Below are positions 26,701 through 34,817 of a DNA stretch of 64,000 nucleotides, piece by piece. A program made the translations under genes and the position numbers. Position 1 is the stretch's first letter; each line of letters begins with the position of its first letter. Under the pieces are notes generated by a model that saw nothing but the letters and a program-made list of their open reading frames with translations, did no database searches and had not been told where the DNA came from. The stretch is from Draconibacterium aestuarii (GTDB lineage Bacteria > Bacteroidota > Bacteroidia > Bacteroidales > Prolixibacteraceae), in NCBI GenBank assembly GCA_026671195.1, contig JAPOHD010000022.1:1-64000 (forward strand), given 5' to 3'.

Positions 26701-26895
26701 TGGAGTTGAAACTGCCTCTGCAACTGTTACTGCACTTGCTCCCGGATACGAACCACTTATTCGAACAACCGGTGGCGTAATTTTCGGATACTGATCGATA
26801 GGTAAAAACAACAAACCAAGACATCCAACCAAAACAATCAGTATGGATATAACGGAAGAAAAGACAGGTCTTTCTATAAAAAATCCGGGTTTCAT
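23782..26895 (-). CDS. RND multidrug efflux inner-membrane transporter (AcrB/HAE1 type)
   Basis: This 1037-residue transporter shows the full RND plan: TM1, a large periplasmic loop, TM2-6, a second loop and TM7-12. FFIERPVFSSVISILIVLVG is the N-terminal signature, and GIVVDDAIVVVEAV in TM4 carries the DD pair that relays protons. GSYPGASAVTVAEAV and PVAALGAFAGIWVFGLDNN are typical of the hydrophobe/amphiphile exporters. It exports drugs, dyes, bile-type detergents or lipids by proton antiport. It is the middle gene of an adaptor-transporter-outer-membrane operon with no gap to its neighbours. Confidence 0.96.
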   Translation of the reverse strand: MKPGFFIERPVFSSVISILIVLVGCLGLLFLPIDQYPKITPPVVRISGSYPGASAVTVAEAVSTPIEQELNGTPGMIYMESSSSNSGGVSVNVTFDVGVNADLAAIEIQNRVKLAESRLPAEVVQNGLKVEKQSSSQLMTICLVSDESKFDEIYLSNFATINVLDVLRRIPGVGRVSNRGSRYYAMRIWVQPDKLASFGLTVKDLQDALKDQNRESAAGELGLQPMNDLDVTLPISTKGRLETVSDFEQIVIRAANDGTIIRMRDVADVSLESSSYSQESAINGGNTAMLAIYLLPGSNAVDVADAVKEAMAEISQNFPEGLDYLIPFDMTSYIKASINEVYKTLFQALLLVVLVVFLSLQNWRSTLIPLIAVPISLIGTFGFMLALGFSLNILTLLGLILSIGIVVDDAIVVVEAVIQIMHDEKLNAREATHKAMKNLSGALITTSLVLAAVFVPVSFLSGITGELYRQFSVTIVVSVLISTLVALTLSPAMCAIILKPEQGSNFVFQKINNWLDAGNNKYTGFISKAIKNPKRMMAGFGMILILIFILARVIPTSFIPEEDQGFFVVEVELNEGATLERTRLVTNKVVEYFVNHPAVDYVQSIAGTSPRVGTNQSRAELTVTLKPWDERSKDMSLQSVIDEAREVLHAVPEARFYFNKPPVIPGLGTSGGIELQLQAKSGASLENLVDATDTLMYYASQHSGLNNVSSSLQAEIPQLFFDVNRDRVKMLGVPLADVFSTMKAFLGSVYVNDFNMFNRIYKVYIQADKPYRANQNKLGLFYVRGSDGAMIPLTAVGETSYSTGPGSIKRYNMFSSTIIRGTPASGYSSGEAMNILEDIIKEKLPDNIGYDWSGLSYQEKKAGGQTGYVMALVFLFVFLFLAAQYESWLVPVAVLLSLPVAALGAFAGIWVFGLDNNIYFQIGLVTLIGLAAKNAILIVEFAKVEVDKGVDVVEAALQAGRLRFRPIVMTSLAFILGMLPMVLASGPGSAGRHSIGTGVFFGMLVAISVGIVLVPFFFVLTYKVKEKWFKSGMAKRK

Positions 26896-28047
26896 CTATT
26901 TATTTTCTTTGGATGTAACAATACTGCTTTCTTCGGTTAAAGCAGGAACAGGTTTTACTTTAATACCCGGGGTTAATTTCTGCTGCCCTTCAGTGATTAC
27001 CATTTCGTTTGCTCCAAGGCCACGTTCAATAACCACCATGTTGTTGTATTCATGTCCGGGTTCAACAAACCGTGCTTCGGCAGTGCTATCTCGTCGCATT
27101 ACATACACAAAGCTTCCGCCTTTTTCAATGATTAAGGCTTTACGCGGCAGCACCACTGCATCTTCTATGATATCAAGTAAAAATCGAACACGAGTAAACT
27201 GACCGGGCAGTAACACCTGAGTGGGATTGGGCAACTCGGCCCTCACCCCAAATGTTCCGGTCTTCGGGTCTACCTGCGGATCAGCAAAATCAACCACTCC
27301 CTCTATCGGATATTCACGACCGTCGGCCAGAGTAACCTTAACGGTAGGTTGCCATTTCCGTGTACTATCAGCTTCTCCAATCTGACCAATTCTTTCTCTA
27401 CTATTTAAGTAATCCAAAGCGGTCATACTAAAGTTTACAAAAACGGTATCCGTCTGAACAACAGTTGCCAGCAAAGAAGCATTTCCAGGCCCTACCAATG
27501 TACCAACATCAACATATCGGTTACCGATTATTCCATTCAGGGGTGAACGTGCTAGTGTGTAATACAATTCAAGCTCATCCTGTTTTACGTCGGCTTTACT
27601 CATTGCAATACTGGCCTCGGCATTTTCAAATGCCGCAACGGCATTATCTAAATCAAGCTGACTTGCCGCATTTTGCTGAAATAATGGACGAATTCGCTCA
27701 ATATCTCGTTTGGCTTTTTTATACAAAGCACTGTCGCGTTTTAATTGCGCAATTGCTTTATCAAGTTTTGCTTCATAAAGATCCGGATCGATTAAAAAGA
27801 GTGCTTCGTCTTTTTTTACAGGCTTACCTTCTTCAAACATCATGTCTTTCAAATATCCTTGAACCCTGGCACGAACTTCAACGTGTCGGTAAGCTCTAAT
27901 AACTCCTACATATTCGCCATATAATTCAACATCCTCATGACCCACAGATTCAGCTACCACAGTTGGGTAAACTGGTTTATCCTCCTCTTTGCATGCCCAA
28001 AATACAATGATCAAAACACAGATCAGGCCAACATTCTTAAAATTCAT
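26896..28047 (-). CDS. RND efflux periplasmic adaptor (AcrA/MexA type) lipoprotein
   Basis: This 383-residue membrane-fusion protein has a lipobox at VFWAC (Cys19). The lipoyl half-motif EVRARVQGYLKDMMFEEGKP, a helical hairpin (about residues 85-150, LKRDSALYKKAKRDIERIRP) and RSPLNGIIGNRYVDVGTLVG complete the lipoyl domain, followed by beta-barrel and membrane-proximal domains. It links transporter and outer-membrane duct. It is the first gene of the operon and ends directly at the transporter start. No regulator gene is adjacent. Confidence 0.95.
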   Translation of the reverse strand: MNFKNVGLICVLIIVFWACKEEDKPVYPTVVAESVGHEDVELYGEYVGVIRAYRHVEVRARVQGYLKDMMFEEGKPVKKDEALFLIDPDLYEAKLDKAIAQLKRDSALYKKAKRDIERIRPLFQQNAASQLDLDNAVAAFENAEASIAMSKADVKQDELELYYTLARSPLNGIIGNRYVDVGTLVGPGNASLLATVVQTDTVFVNFSMTALDYLNSRERIGQIGEADSTRKWQPTVKVTLADGREYPIEGVVDFADPQVDPKTGTFGVRAELPNPTQVLLPGQFTRVRFLLDIIEDAVVLPRKALIIEKGGSFVYVMRRDSTAEARFVEPGHEYNNMVVIERGLGANEMVITEGQQKLTPGIKVKPVPALTEESSIVTSKENK

Positions 28048-28225
28048 CTTTATTATTTTATTGAATAACAGCTAAAATAGTAATTTTACTTAATCATAGC
28101 CACACTCATATTCTAATTAATCTTAATTCAACTTTATTTAGTTTATTCAGATCACAGCATCGCCTCACTAGGCTTGACTGCTGCATACAGCAAGTTAGCT
28201 ATTTGGTTTTACATTATTGACGTAT

Positions 28226-28492
28226 TAACCTGAGTTCGACGTAAAATTTTAGATTCAGAACGCTTAGAAATAGTAAGGTTCAAGTATAAATGACGAAAAA
28301 ATAGCGGGCTATTTTGAATCATTTATACGCAGAAGATTGCTGTTTATAAGTGTTTTTACAAAAGCTTTGAATAAAAATCGGATTTGCTTCGTCAAATTTT
28401 ATCGCAATAGTTCACTATTACTCAAAAATTTGTCTTGCTAATCAGCTTTTTATTGCAATCTGAATTTTAAAATTTAAATCGAACTCAGGTTA
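28226..28492. mobile_element. MITE-like element with terminal inverted repeats
   Basis: TAACCTGAGTTCGA (28226-28239) and TCGAACTCAGGTTA (28479-28492) are perfect inverted termini. The symmetry continues with a few mismatches for about 33 bp up to a shared ATTCAG. Inside is a strong hairpin (GTATAAATGA at 28284-28293 pairing with TCATTTATAC at 28319-28328, with a nested AAAATAGC stem). No transposase gene is present. The 267-bp size suggests a non-autonomous element mobilised in trans. The target duplication is unclear. Confidence 0.65.
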
Positions 28493-28537
28493 TTAGGAAT
28501 CCGGGTTAAAAACAAGAAGCGAACTTTTCAAAAAGAA

Positions 28538-28563
28538 AGAGTTGTTTCGGTCGAAACAACTCT
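28538..28563 (-). terminator. Terminator after the flavodiiron protein gene
   Basis: AGAGTTGTTTCG/CGAAACAACTCT is a 12-bp perfect stem. On the minus strand it is followed by TTCTTTTTG, 52 nt after the stop. Confidence 0.8.
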
Positions 28564-28614
28564 TAAATATCATTAATTTTAGTCGTTCTGTTAAAAGAAC
28601 ACCTCAAAATCGCA

Positions 28615-29823
28615 CTATAACTTCTCGGCTTTTGGCATTTCCAAAAGTTTATCCGCCATGGCATTTGCCAGGTTAATCAGCTCTTCCCGGGTAGAAACTT
28701 TCATATTACCCTTTTCTTCGATTGGCTCATAAACCTGCTCCCACTTGATTTTCTCAGCAAAAGTTTTCAGATTTTTTACGCCACCTCCATTCCACGAGTA
28801 GTTCCCAAAAATACCCAGATAGTGGTTTTTAGGCGCCATGTGTTCTACTGTAGTAAGCAGCGTTTCTACATTGGGGAACATAGCGTTGTTGTATGCCGCA
28901 CTTCCCACAATAAATCCTTTGTATTTAAAAATGTCGTTGATAATGTATGATGAGTGGGTTTTTGATGCATCGTAAACACGGATGTTTTTGATGCCACGCA
29001 CCGCAATCTGACGGGCAATGGTTTCTGCCATTTTTTTGGTATTTCCATACATCGATCCGTAAACAATAACAACTCCACGGTCAAGATCGTACGAACTCCA
29101 TTTGTTGTAGCGCTTCAGAATCCATTCCAGATCGCTGCGCCAAACCGGACCATGTGTTGCTGCAATCATTTTAATATCGAGGCCAGCCAGTTTTTTAATG
29201 GCTCGCTGTGTATGCGGACAATATTTACCTACAATATTTGTAAAGTAACGCATTACTTCAATTTCATAAAAATCGAGGTTAATTTCGTCGTCAAAAATAC
29301 CTCCGTCAAGCGTTCCATAACTGCCAAAAGCATCGCCCGAGAATAAAATGCCATTGGTCTCTTCAAACGTTATCATGGTTTCGGGCCAGTGTACCATTGG
29401 AATCATCTGAAATTGCAATTTGTGCTTTCCAAGGTCGAGCACATGGTCATCGTGAACCATTAAAATATTTTCAGGTTTCATGTAATAGCTTTCCACAAAA
29501 CCAAATGTTTTTTTGTTTCCTACAAGGGTAATGTCCGGGTAGCGGTGAACAATGGCCTTTAACGCTCCTGAATGATCGGGTTCCATGTGATTAATAATCA
29601 GGTAATCCACTTTTCGGTCGCCAATAATTTCTTCAATCGCATCAAGGTAGTCGTCGATAAAAGCACGTTCAACAGTATCAACCAATGCAATTTTCTCATC
29701 AACAAGTAAGTAACTGTTATATGAAACCCCGTGTGGAATGGGCCAAATATTCTCGAATAAATGTGTACGACGGTCGTTAAATCCCAAATAATAAATGTCT
29801 TCGGCTAATTTGACTTGTAGCAT
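28615..29823 (-). CDS. Flavodiiron protein (FprA-type, A-class)
   Basis: This 402-residue protein starts at the ATG at 29823 (MLQVKLAEDIYYLG). The longer frame to 29856 is rejected because a TAGTTTTG promoter box lies at 29854-29861. The metallo-beta-lactamase domain has NHMEPDHSGAL (H-x-E-x-D-H), MVHWPETM, LFSGDAFGSYG and AATHGPVWR, giving the full diiron ligand set. From about residue 250 a flavodoxin domain follows, with VIVYGSMYGNTKKMAETIA binding FMN. Such enzymes reduce O2 to water or NO to N2O and protect anaerobes. The gene is monocistronic. Confidence 0.94.
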   Translation of the reverse strand: MLQVKLAEDIYYLGFNDRRTHLFENIWPIPHGVSYNSYLLVDEKIALVDTVERAFIDDYLDAIEEIIGDRKVDYLIINHMEPDHSGALKAIVHRYPDITLVGNKKTFGFVESYYMKPENILMVHDDHVLDLGKHKLQFQMIPMVHWPETMITFEETNGILFSGDAFGSYGTLDGGIFDDEINLDFYEIEVMRYFTNIVGKYCPHTQRAIKKLAGLDIKMIAATHGPVWRSDLEWILKRYNKWSSYDLDRGVVIVYGSMYGNTKKMAETIARQIAVRGIKNIRVYDASKTHSSYIINDIFKYKGFIVGSAAYNNAMFPNVETLLTTVEHMAPKNHYLGIFGNYSWNGGGVKNLKTFAEKIKWEQVYEPIEEKGNMKVSTREELINLANAMADKLLEMPKAEKL

Positions 29824-30113
29824 AATTCTTTCTTTTTTTTCTGTATATGTATGCAAAACTAGTGATTTTAGCCTTAATGAAAATCAGATTTATTTGAATG
29901 CGTCTTATTTAGAGCGTGAGTTAAGTGAATGTTAGGAGGAAAAAAGATAGGGAGAGATAAAAAAAAGAAAAGATGGATGGAGATTGATTTGTAAAACAAA
30001 AAGAAATCCACAAAACTATTATCCATCTTCTTCAATCTTGATCAATCTAAAATCAATCTCTTATCATGGAAGAAATTCTTTTATCTTTGAACCCAAATTA
30101 CGAAGAAAGATTT

Positions 30114-31175
30114 ATGTCAATAGAACCAAAAAGCAGGGCCATGACTTTCCCCAGGGTTGGGAAATATATTATAATATTTTTTGCCGCGGCATTTATTATT
30201 GTTGGTGTTCGTGCCTACCAACTCTACCAGTTTGTCTTTCAAATCAATGTTAGAAGCAATTATGTAATGCTGATTTCGGACACCGACACTTACAAAACCT
30301 TAAGCAACCGTTTTGAAAAAGATTCGGTTTTGTTTAGAATGAAGGCTTTTGACTGGGTATCGAAAAAGAAAAACTATCGCGACAATATAAAGCCGGGACG
30401 TTATGAGCTAAAAAAAGGAATGACAACCAACGAACTGCTCAACATGCTTAGAAGCGGTGCCCAGGAACCGGTTGACATTACTTTTAACAATGTTCGCTTT
30501 AAGGAAGAACTGGCGGGAAAAGTGAGCAAATACATTCAGGCTGATTCACTCTCGATTTTAAACCTGTTTTCGAATGAGGAACAGATAAAAGCCTGGGGTT
30601 TTACCACCGAAACTTTCCGTACTATGTTTATTCCGAATACATACGAAATGTATTGGACAACTTCAGCACAGACTTTTGCCGAACGGATGTATACGGAATA
30701 TAACAAATTCTGGAACGAAGAACGCAAAACAAAAGCCGAAGCACTGAATATTTCTCCGGCCGAAGTATCGATTTTAGCTTCCATTGTTCAATCGGAAACC
30801 ATAAAAAAAGAAGAACTACCAAGGGTTGCCGGATTATATGTAAATCGGTTGAAAAGAGGAATTTTACTACAGGCCGATCCAACGGTAAAATATGCAGTTG
30901 GCGATTTTTCGATTAAAAGAGTATTGAATAAACACCTGGAAGTTGAGTCGCCTTACAATACATATAAATTCGTGGGGTTGCCTCCGGGTCCGATTTGTTT
31001 CCCCGATATTTCGTCGATTGAAGCAGTTCTGAATTACGAAAATCACAAGTATTTATATATGTGTGCCAAGGAAGATTTTTCGGGCTACCACAATTTTGCC
31101 AAAAGCTTACGCGAACACAACAAAAATGCGGAGAGTTACAGGAAGGCTCTGAACGACAGAAAGATCTTCAAATAG
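30114..31175 (+). CDS. mltG: Endolytic peptidoglycan transglycosylase MltG
   Basis: This 353-residue single-pass membrane protein has a TM at about residues 16-40 (VGKYIIIFFAAAFIIVGV). The YceG fold has IKPGRYELKKGMTTNELLNML (LysM-like part), SILASIVQSETIKKEELPRVAG with the catalytic Glu, LKRGILLQADPTVKYAVGDF and YNTYKFVGLPPGPICFPD. MltG cuts nascent glycan strands. The ATG at 30114 is preferred because a perfect TATCTTTG box sits at 30082-30089, inside the longer frame that begins at the ATG at 30066. If that box is not used, the protein gains 16 residues. Confidence 0.92.
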   Translation: MSIEPKSRAMTFPRVGKYIIIFFAAAFIIVGVRAYQLYQFVFQINVRSNYVMLISDTDTYKTLSNRFEKDSVLFRMKAFDWVSKKKNYRDNIKPGRYELKKGMTTNELLNMLRSGAQEPVDITFNNVRFKEELAGKVSKYIQADSLSILNLFSNEEQIKAWGFTTETFRTMFIPNTYEMYWTTSAQTFAERMYTEYNKFWNEERKTKAEALNISPAEVSILASIVQSETIKKEELPRVAGLYVNRLKRGILLQADPTVKYAVGDFSIKRVLNKHLEVESPYNTYKFVGLPPGPICFPDISSIEAVLNYENHKYLYMCAKEDFSGYHNFAKSLREHNKNAESYRKALNDRKIFK

Positions 31176-31223
31176 AACTATCAAACTCGGTTTGTAGTCT
31201 GAGAATTGTTATTTAAAGCGTAT

Positions 31224-32240
31224 TCAGATGCAGTTTACCTCGCGATCCAACTCAACCCCAAATTTCTCAAATACCGATTGTTTTATTTTCTCAGAGAAAT
31301 TATAGATATCGCGTCCGCTGGCATTTCCGTGATTTACCAAAACCAGCGCCTGTTGATCGTGAACTCCGGCATCGCCTTCGCGTTTTCCTTTCCAGCCCGC
31401 CTGTTCAATCAACCAGCCGGCAGCCAGTTTCATTTTTCCTTCGGCACCCGGATAAACAGGAATCCCGTCAAATTTTAGCTGAAGTTTTTCGGCTGCTTCT
31501 GCTGTAACAACAGGATTTTTAAAAAAGCTTCCGGCATTTCCAAGATCTTTTACGTCGGGCAATTTCGACGACCGTATTTCAATTACCGACTGACGGACAG
31601 TATGCAGATTTACCTCCCCTTTTTCTTTCACCTTCTCTTCCAGCTGCCCGTATTTCAGGTTAAACTCAGGAAATTTATCGAGCTTAAAAATTACAGAAGT
31701 AATGATGAATTTATTTTTCAGGTAGCTTTTAAAAATACTGCTTCGGTATTCAAATCCACACGCGTTTCCCGCGTATTCAACCATCGTTCCTTTTTCCAGA
31801 TCAAAGCCTTTAACTTTTTCAATCAGGCTGCAAACTTCCTGGCCATAAGCACCAATATTTTGCACCGGTGCCGCGCCCACTGTTCCCGGAATAAGCGATA
31901 GATTTTCGGCACCTCCCAACTGGCATGTTACAGCATGCTGCACAAATTCGTCCCACACCTCTCCTGAACCAACTTCATACCACTCGTTTTGGCGGTCTTC
32001 GTATACCGAAGTAATCCCCGGCACTTTAGGATGAATAACCAGCCCGTCGAAATCGTCAAGGAAAAGAATATTACTCCCCTCACCCAGCACAATTAATTTT
32101 TCCTCTTTCCAGGTTTCATTTGAATTTAAAAAGAGCTCCAAATCTTCCGGTTCGGTAAACTCAAAAAAATATTTGGCTTTGGCATCAATGCCAAAAGTAT
32201 TGTGTTGTTTCAACGAGTGATTTTCGAAAAAGCGGATCAT
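31224..32240 (-). CDS. murB: UDP-N-acetylmuramate dehydrogenase
   Basis: This 338-residue enzyme starts at the ATG at 32240 (MIRFFENHSLKQHNTFGIDA); nine further upstream codons are less likely. It reduces UDP-GlcNAc-enolpyruvate to UDP-MurNAc with NADPH and FAD. FAD-binding features are VLGEGSNILFLDDFDG and GAENLSLIPGTVGAAPVQNIGAYG. The GNAGSFFKNPVV loop contains the catalytic Ser, and the conserved C-terminal block is WLIEQAGWKGKREGDAGVH. It is the long (type I, E. coli-like) form. It is convergent with mltG, and a GC-rich tandem repeat array lies just upstream of its start. Confidence 0.95.
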   Translation of the reverse strand: MIRFFENHSLKQHNTFGIDAKAKYFFEFTEPEDLELFLNSNETWKEEKLIVLGEGSNILFLDDFDGLVIHPKVPGITSVYEDRQNEWYEVGSGEVWDEFVQHAVTCQLGGAENLSLIPGTVGAAPVQNIGAYGQEVCSLIEKVKGFDLEKGTMVEYAGNACGFEYRSSIFKSYLKNKFIITSVIFKLDKFPEFNLKYGQLEEKVKEKGEVNLHTVRQSVIEIRSSKLPDVKDLGNAGSFFKNPVVTAEAAEKLQLKFDGIPVYPGAEGKMKLAAGWLIEQAGWKGKREGDAGVHDQQALVLVNHGNASGRDIYNFSEKIKQSVFEKFGVELDREVNCI

Positions 32241-32399
32241 AAAACAAATTTTGCGCAAAGATGACAAATAATACCAATTTCGATAGCGGATGGGGCATAA
32301 ATAATTTTGTTTTCAGAGGGAAGGATGCGCAATACCAGGTAAATCCTTTTATGCCACAAAGCAGCTGTTTTTGCCAGTTAGAACAAGGCTTTGGACGAT

Positions 32400-32610
32400 T
32401 TTCAAAATCAGGGGCGCAGCACAATCCCCCGGGGGCATGAAACGTGCCCCTGTTTTCAAAGAACCATCCCCAGGGGGCACAGTGTTCGCCCCTAAGGGCA
32501 CAAAACGCGCCCCCATTTTCGCAGATCTCGCCCCAAGGGGCACAGTACGCGCCCCTTGGGGCGCATAACAAATAAGTGGGGGCACAAGCCTCGCCCCCGG
32601 GGGCACGTCT
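32400..32610. repeat. GC-rich tandem array of about 63-nt units with hairpins
   Basis: About three degenerate units of 63-64 nt occur in otherwise AT-rich sequence. Each unit has two GGGGCAC...CGCCCC cassettes, often joined by palindromes such as CCCCCGGGGG (32426-32435) and GCGCCCC-TT-GGGGCGC (32549-32564), plus one A/T-rich spacer (ATTTTCGCAGATCTCG-like). On the minus strand the array stays open in more than one frame; one reads a 21-residue Cys/Pro/Gly repeat with CAPxGxxCAPWG and ENxGxF. No CRISPR-type uniform repeat is present. The function is unknown. Confidence 0.8.
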
Positions 32611-32776
32611 TCTTAAAGTCAGGGGAAATTCATCTTTCCCGTTGGAGCGCATCGCACAATCTGTTCGCAAATGCGAAAAACCAATGGCCTGCTTTACGTG
32701 ATAACATTTATAAACTCAACAAAATATTTACCCAGCTTAAAAGTTCTATATTTACAGCTTAAATCGTGAATTCACC

Positions 32777-33883
32777 TTGAAAGCAAACAAAAAAAGAATA
32801 ATCGTTTCGGTTACCAACGACCTGGTTTCTGACAACCGGGTGCATAAAGTATGTGCATCGTTACAAAACATGGGATTTTCGGTTTTGCTGGTGGGCAGGA
32901 AACTTCCGGGAAGTCAGACGGTGAAACGCAGCTACGACACATTGCGTTTTCGACTTCTTTTTAAAACCGGTGTATGTTTTTATGCAGAATATAATTTCAG
33001 ACTCTTTCTGTTTTTACTTTTTGCCAAAGCCGATGTATTTCTTTCGAATGATTTAGACTCGCTGACAGCCAACTTTCTGGCGGCAAAAATAAAAGGCAGT
33101 GAACTGGTTTACGACAGCCACGAATATTTCACTGAAGTTCCGGAACTGATTGGTCGCCAAAAAATTCAGAAGGTTTGGGAGTGGCTTGAACGCAAAATGC
33201 TGCCAAAAGTAAAACACGCCTATACTGTTTGCGATTCAATAGCTAAAATTTATTCAGAAAAATATGGGGTAGATTTTAAAGTGGTGCGCAATATTCCGGT
33301 GGCTAAAAATTTTGTTTCATCAAAATCAGAATCCTTAGAAAAAACTATTCTTTACCAGGGAGCTGTTAACATTGGTCGTGGACTGGAACAAGCAATTTTA
33401 GCCATGGACTATATTGAAAATGCAAAACTGATAATTGCCGGCGATGGCGATATTAAACCGGATTTGGAAGAACTGGTTGTAAAAGAGAATTTGAGTAAAA
33501 AAGTTGAATTTACCGGAAGACTTTCGCTGGAAGAATTGTCAAAATTAACTCGGCAAGCCGACCTTGGACTTTCAATAGAAGAAGATCTTGGGCTAAACTA
33601 CCGGTTTGCCCTGCCCAATAAATTGTTCGATTATATACAGGCGCAGGTACCGGTTTTGGTTACCAACTTACCCGAAATGGCGGCGATTGTAAACAAATAC
33701 AAAGTAGGTTCGATTACAGATTCACCGGAGCCTAAAAACCTTGCAAAAAAAATTACTGACGCCCTTTTAAACGCTTCTAAAAGAAAGATCTGGAAAGAAA
33801 ATTTGAAATTAGCCGCACAAGAACTGACCTGGGAAAAAGAAGAAAAAGTGCTTCGGGAAATTTATTCAAAGTTTATAATCTAA
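32777..33883 (+). CDS. Family 4 glycosyltransferase
   Basis: This 368-residue GT-B protein has the N-terminal domain IIVSVTNDLVSDNRVHKVCA and DVFLSNDLDSLTANFLAA, followed by ELVYDSHEYFTEVPEL. The C-terminal Rossmann half has TILYQGAVNIGRGLEQAILA, KLIIAGDGDIKPDLEELV and the E-x7-E region around ADLGLSIEEDLGLNYRFALP. The substrate is unknown. The likely start is the TTG at 32777, since no ATG lies before the first strand and a TATATTTA box lies about 25 nt upstream. The last 4 nt overlap the end of the convergent ftsE-like gene. Confidence 0.88.
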   Translation: MKANKKRIIVSVTNDLVSDNRVHKVCASLQNMGFSVLLVGRKLPGSQTVKRSYDTLRFRLLFKTGVCFYAEYNFRLFLFLLFAKADVFLSNDLDSLTANFLAAKIKGSELVYDSHEYFTEVPELIGRQKIQKVWEWLERKMLPKVKHAYTVCDSIAKIYSEKYGVDFKVVRNIPVAKNFVSSKSESLEKTILYQGAVNIGRGLEQAILAMDYIENAKLIIAGDGDIKPDLEELVVKENLSKKVEFTGRLSLEELSKLTRQADLGLSIEEDLGLNYRFALPNKLFDYIQAQVPVLVTNLPEMAAIVNKYKVGSITDSPEPKNLAKKITDALLNASKRKIWKENLKLAAQELTWEKEEKVLREIYSKFII

Positions 33884-34602
33884 ATATTTGACTCCAATAA
33901 ATTCTCAAATTCCAATTCATCTGTATTATTCTCCGAATCAGAAATTTTTCCATTGGCGCAAACCAATGTACGTGCCGGTTTTTTAGCAATAACGGCATAA
34001 TCGTGCGTTGCCATTAAAATGGTGATTCCTTCGTTATTCAAACGAATAAATAGATTAAAAATTTCTTCCGATGTTTCCGGATCAAGGTTTCCGGTGGGTT
34101 CATCAGCGAGAATAATCTCAGGGTTATTTAAAATGGCTCGGGCAATTACAACACGTTGTTGTTCTCCCCCACTTAGCTCATGGGGCATTTTGTTCATTTT
34201 GTGGGTCATGCCCACAACTTCCAATACTTCATTAACCCGTTCCTTTATCAACAATTTATTTTTCCAGCCGGTGGCAGTTAAAACAAAGTATAGATTTTCA
34301 TAAACATCCCGGTCGGTTAGCAAACGAAAGTCTTGAAAAACAACACCCAATCTGCGGCGCAACTCCGAAATTTCACGGCTTTTAATTCCCGGCAGGTTAT
34401 ACTCCAAAACTTTACCGGTTCCTGAAAACAAAGGCAACTCGGCATTTATAGTTTTTATGAGACTCGTTTTACCTGTCCCCACCTTGCCAATAATGTAAAT
34501 AAAATCGCCTTCATCCACCTCAAGGTTCACCCCCGAAAGAATCCGGTTTTCGCGCTGAAAAATCTCAGCATTTGCCAACTGTATTACTTTTTTCTTGTCC
34601 AT
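33880..34602 (-). CDS. ftsE: FtsE-like ABC transporter ATP-binding protein
   Basis: This 240-residue ABC ATPase has Walker A GKVGTGKTS (residues about 38-46), a Q-loop in VVFQDFRLL, signature LSGGEQQRVVIARAI, Walker B IILADEPTGNLDP and the switch His in MATHDYAV. The spacing and PTGNLDP sequence match FtsE, the ATPase that with FtsX controls peptidoglycan hydrolases at division. FtsX is not adjacent, which is common in Bacteroidota. LolD/MacB-type ATPases are close relatives and cannot be fully excluded. The start is the ATG at 34602. Confidence 0.82.
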   Translation of the reverse strand: MDKKKVIQLANAEIFQRENRILSGVNLEVDEGDFIYIIGKVGTGKTSLIKTINAELPLFSGTGKVLEYNLPGIKSREISELRRRLGVVFQDFRLLTDRDVYENLYFVLTATGWKNKLLIKERVNEVLEVVGMTHKMNKMPHELSGGEQQRVVIARAILNNPEIILADEPTGNLDPETSEEIFNLFIRLNNEGITILMATHDYAVIAKKPARTLVCANGKISDSENNTDELEFENLLESNI

Positions 34603-34817
34603 AATATGGATTTCCTGACCAATGTAGTTCGAAAATATTTATTCACATGTATAATAAACGAAAGAAATAAACAGTTTCTTGTTAAGAATTACAACATTTT
34701 GAAGCGGTTATGCAAAACGATTATACCTATTTTAGGATTTTGTATTGAAGTTCGGTTTGAAAAATATCGAAAGATTCATCCAGAACACTAATTCACTAAT
34801 AATGAGACAGTAAAAAC

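Noticed and set aside
32400-32610. CRISPR array
   Set aside because: Units are degenerate and contiguous, spacers are not unique sequences of constant length, and no cas genes are near.
32185-32670. 161-codon minus-strand frame through the GC-rich array as a certain gene
   Set aside because: It overlaps the murB start out of frame and other frames of the array are open too, so coding is not proven; kept only as a finding.
34606-34791. 61-codon frame between ftsE and the TPR gene
   Set aside because: Short, AT-rich, no promoter or family pattern.
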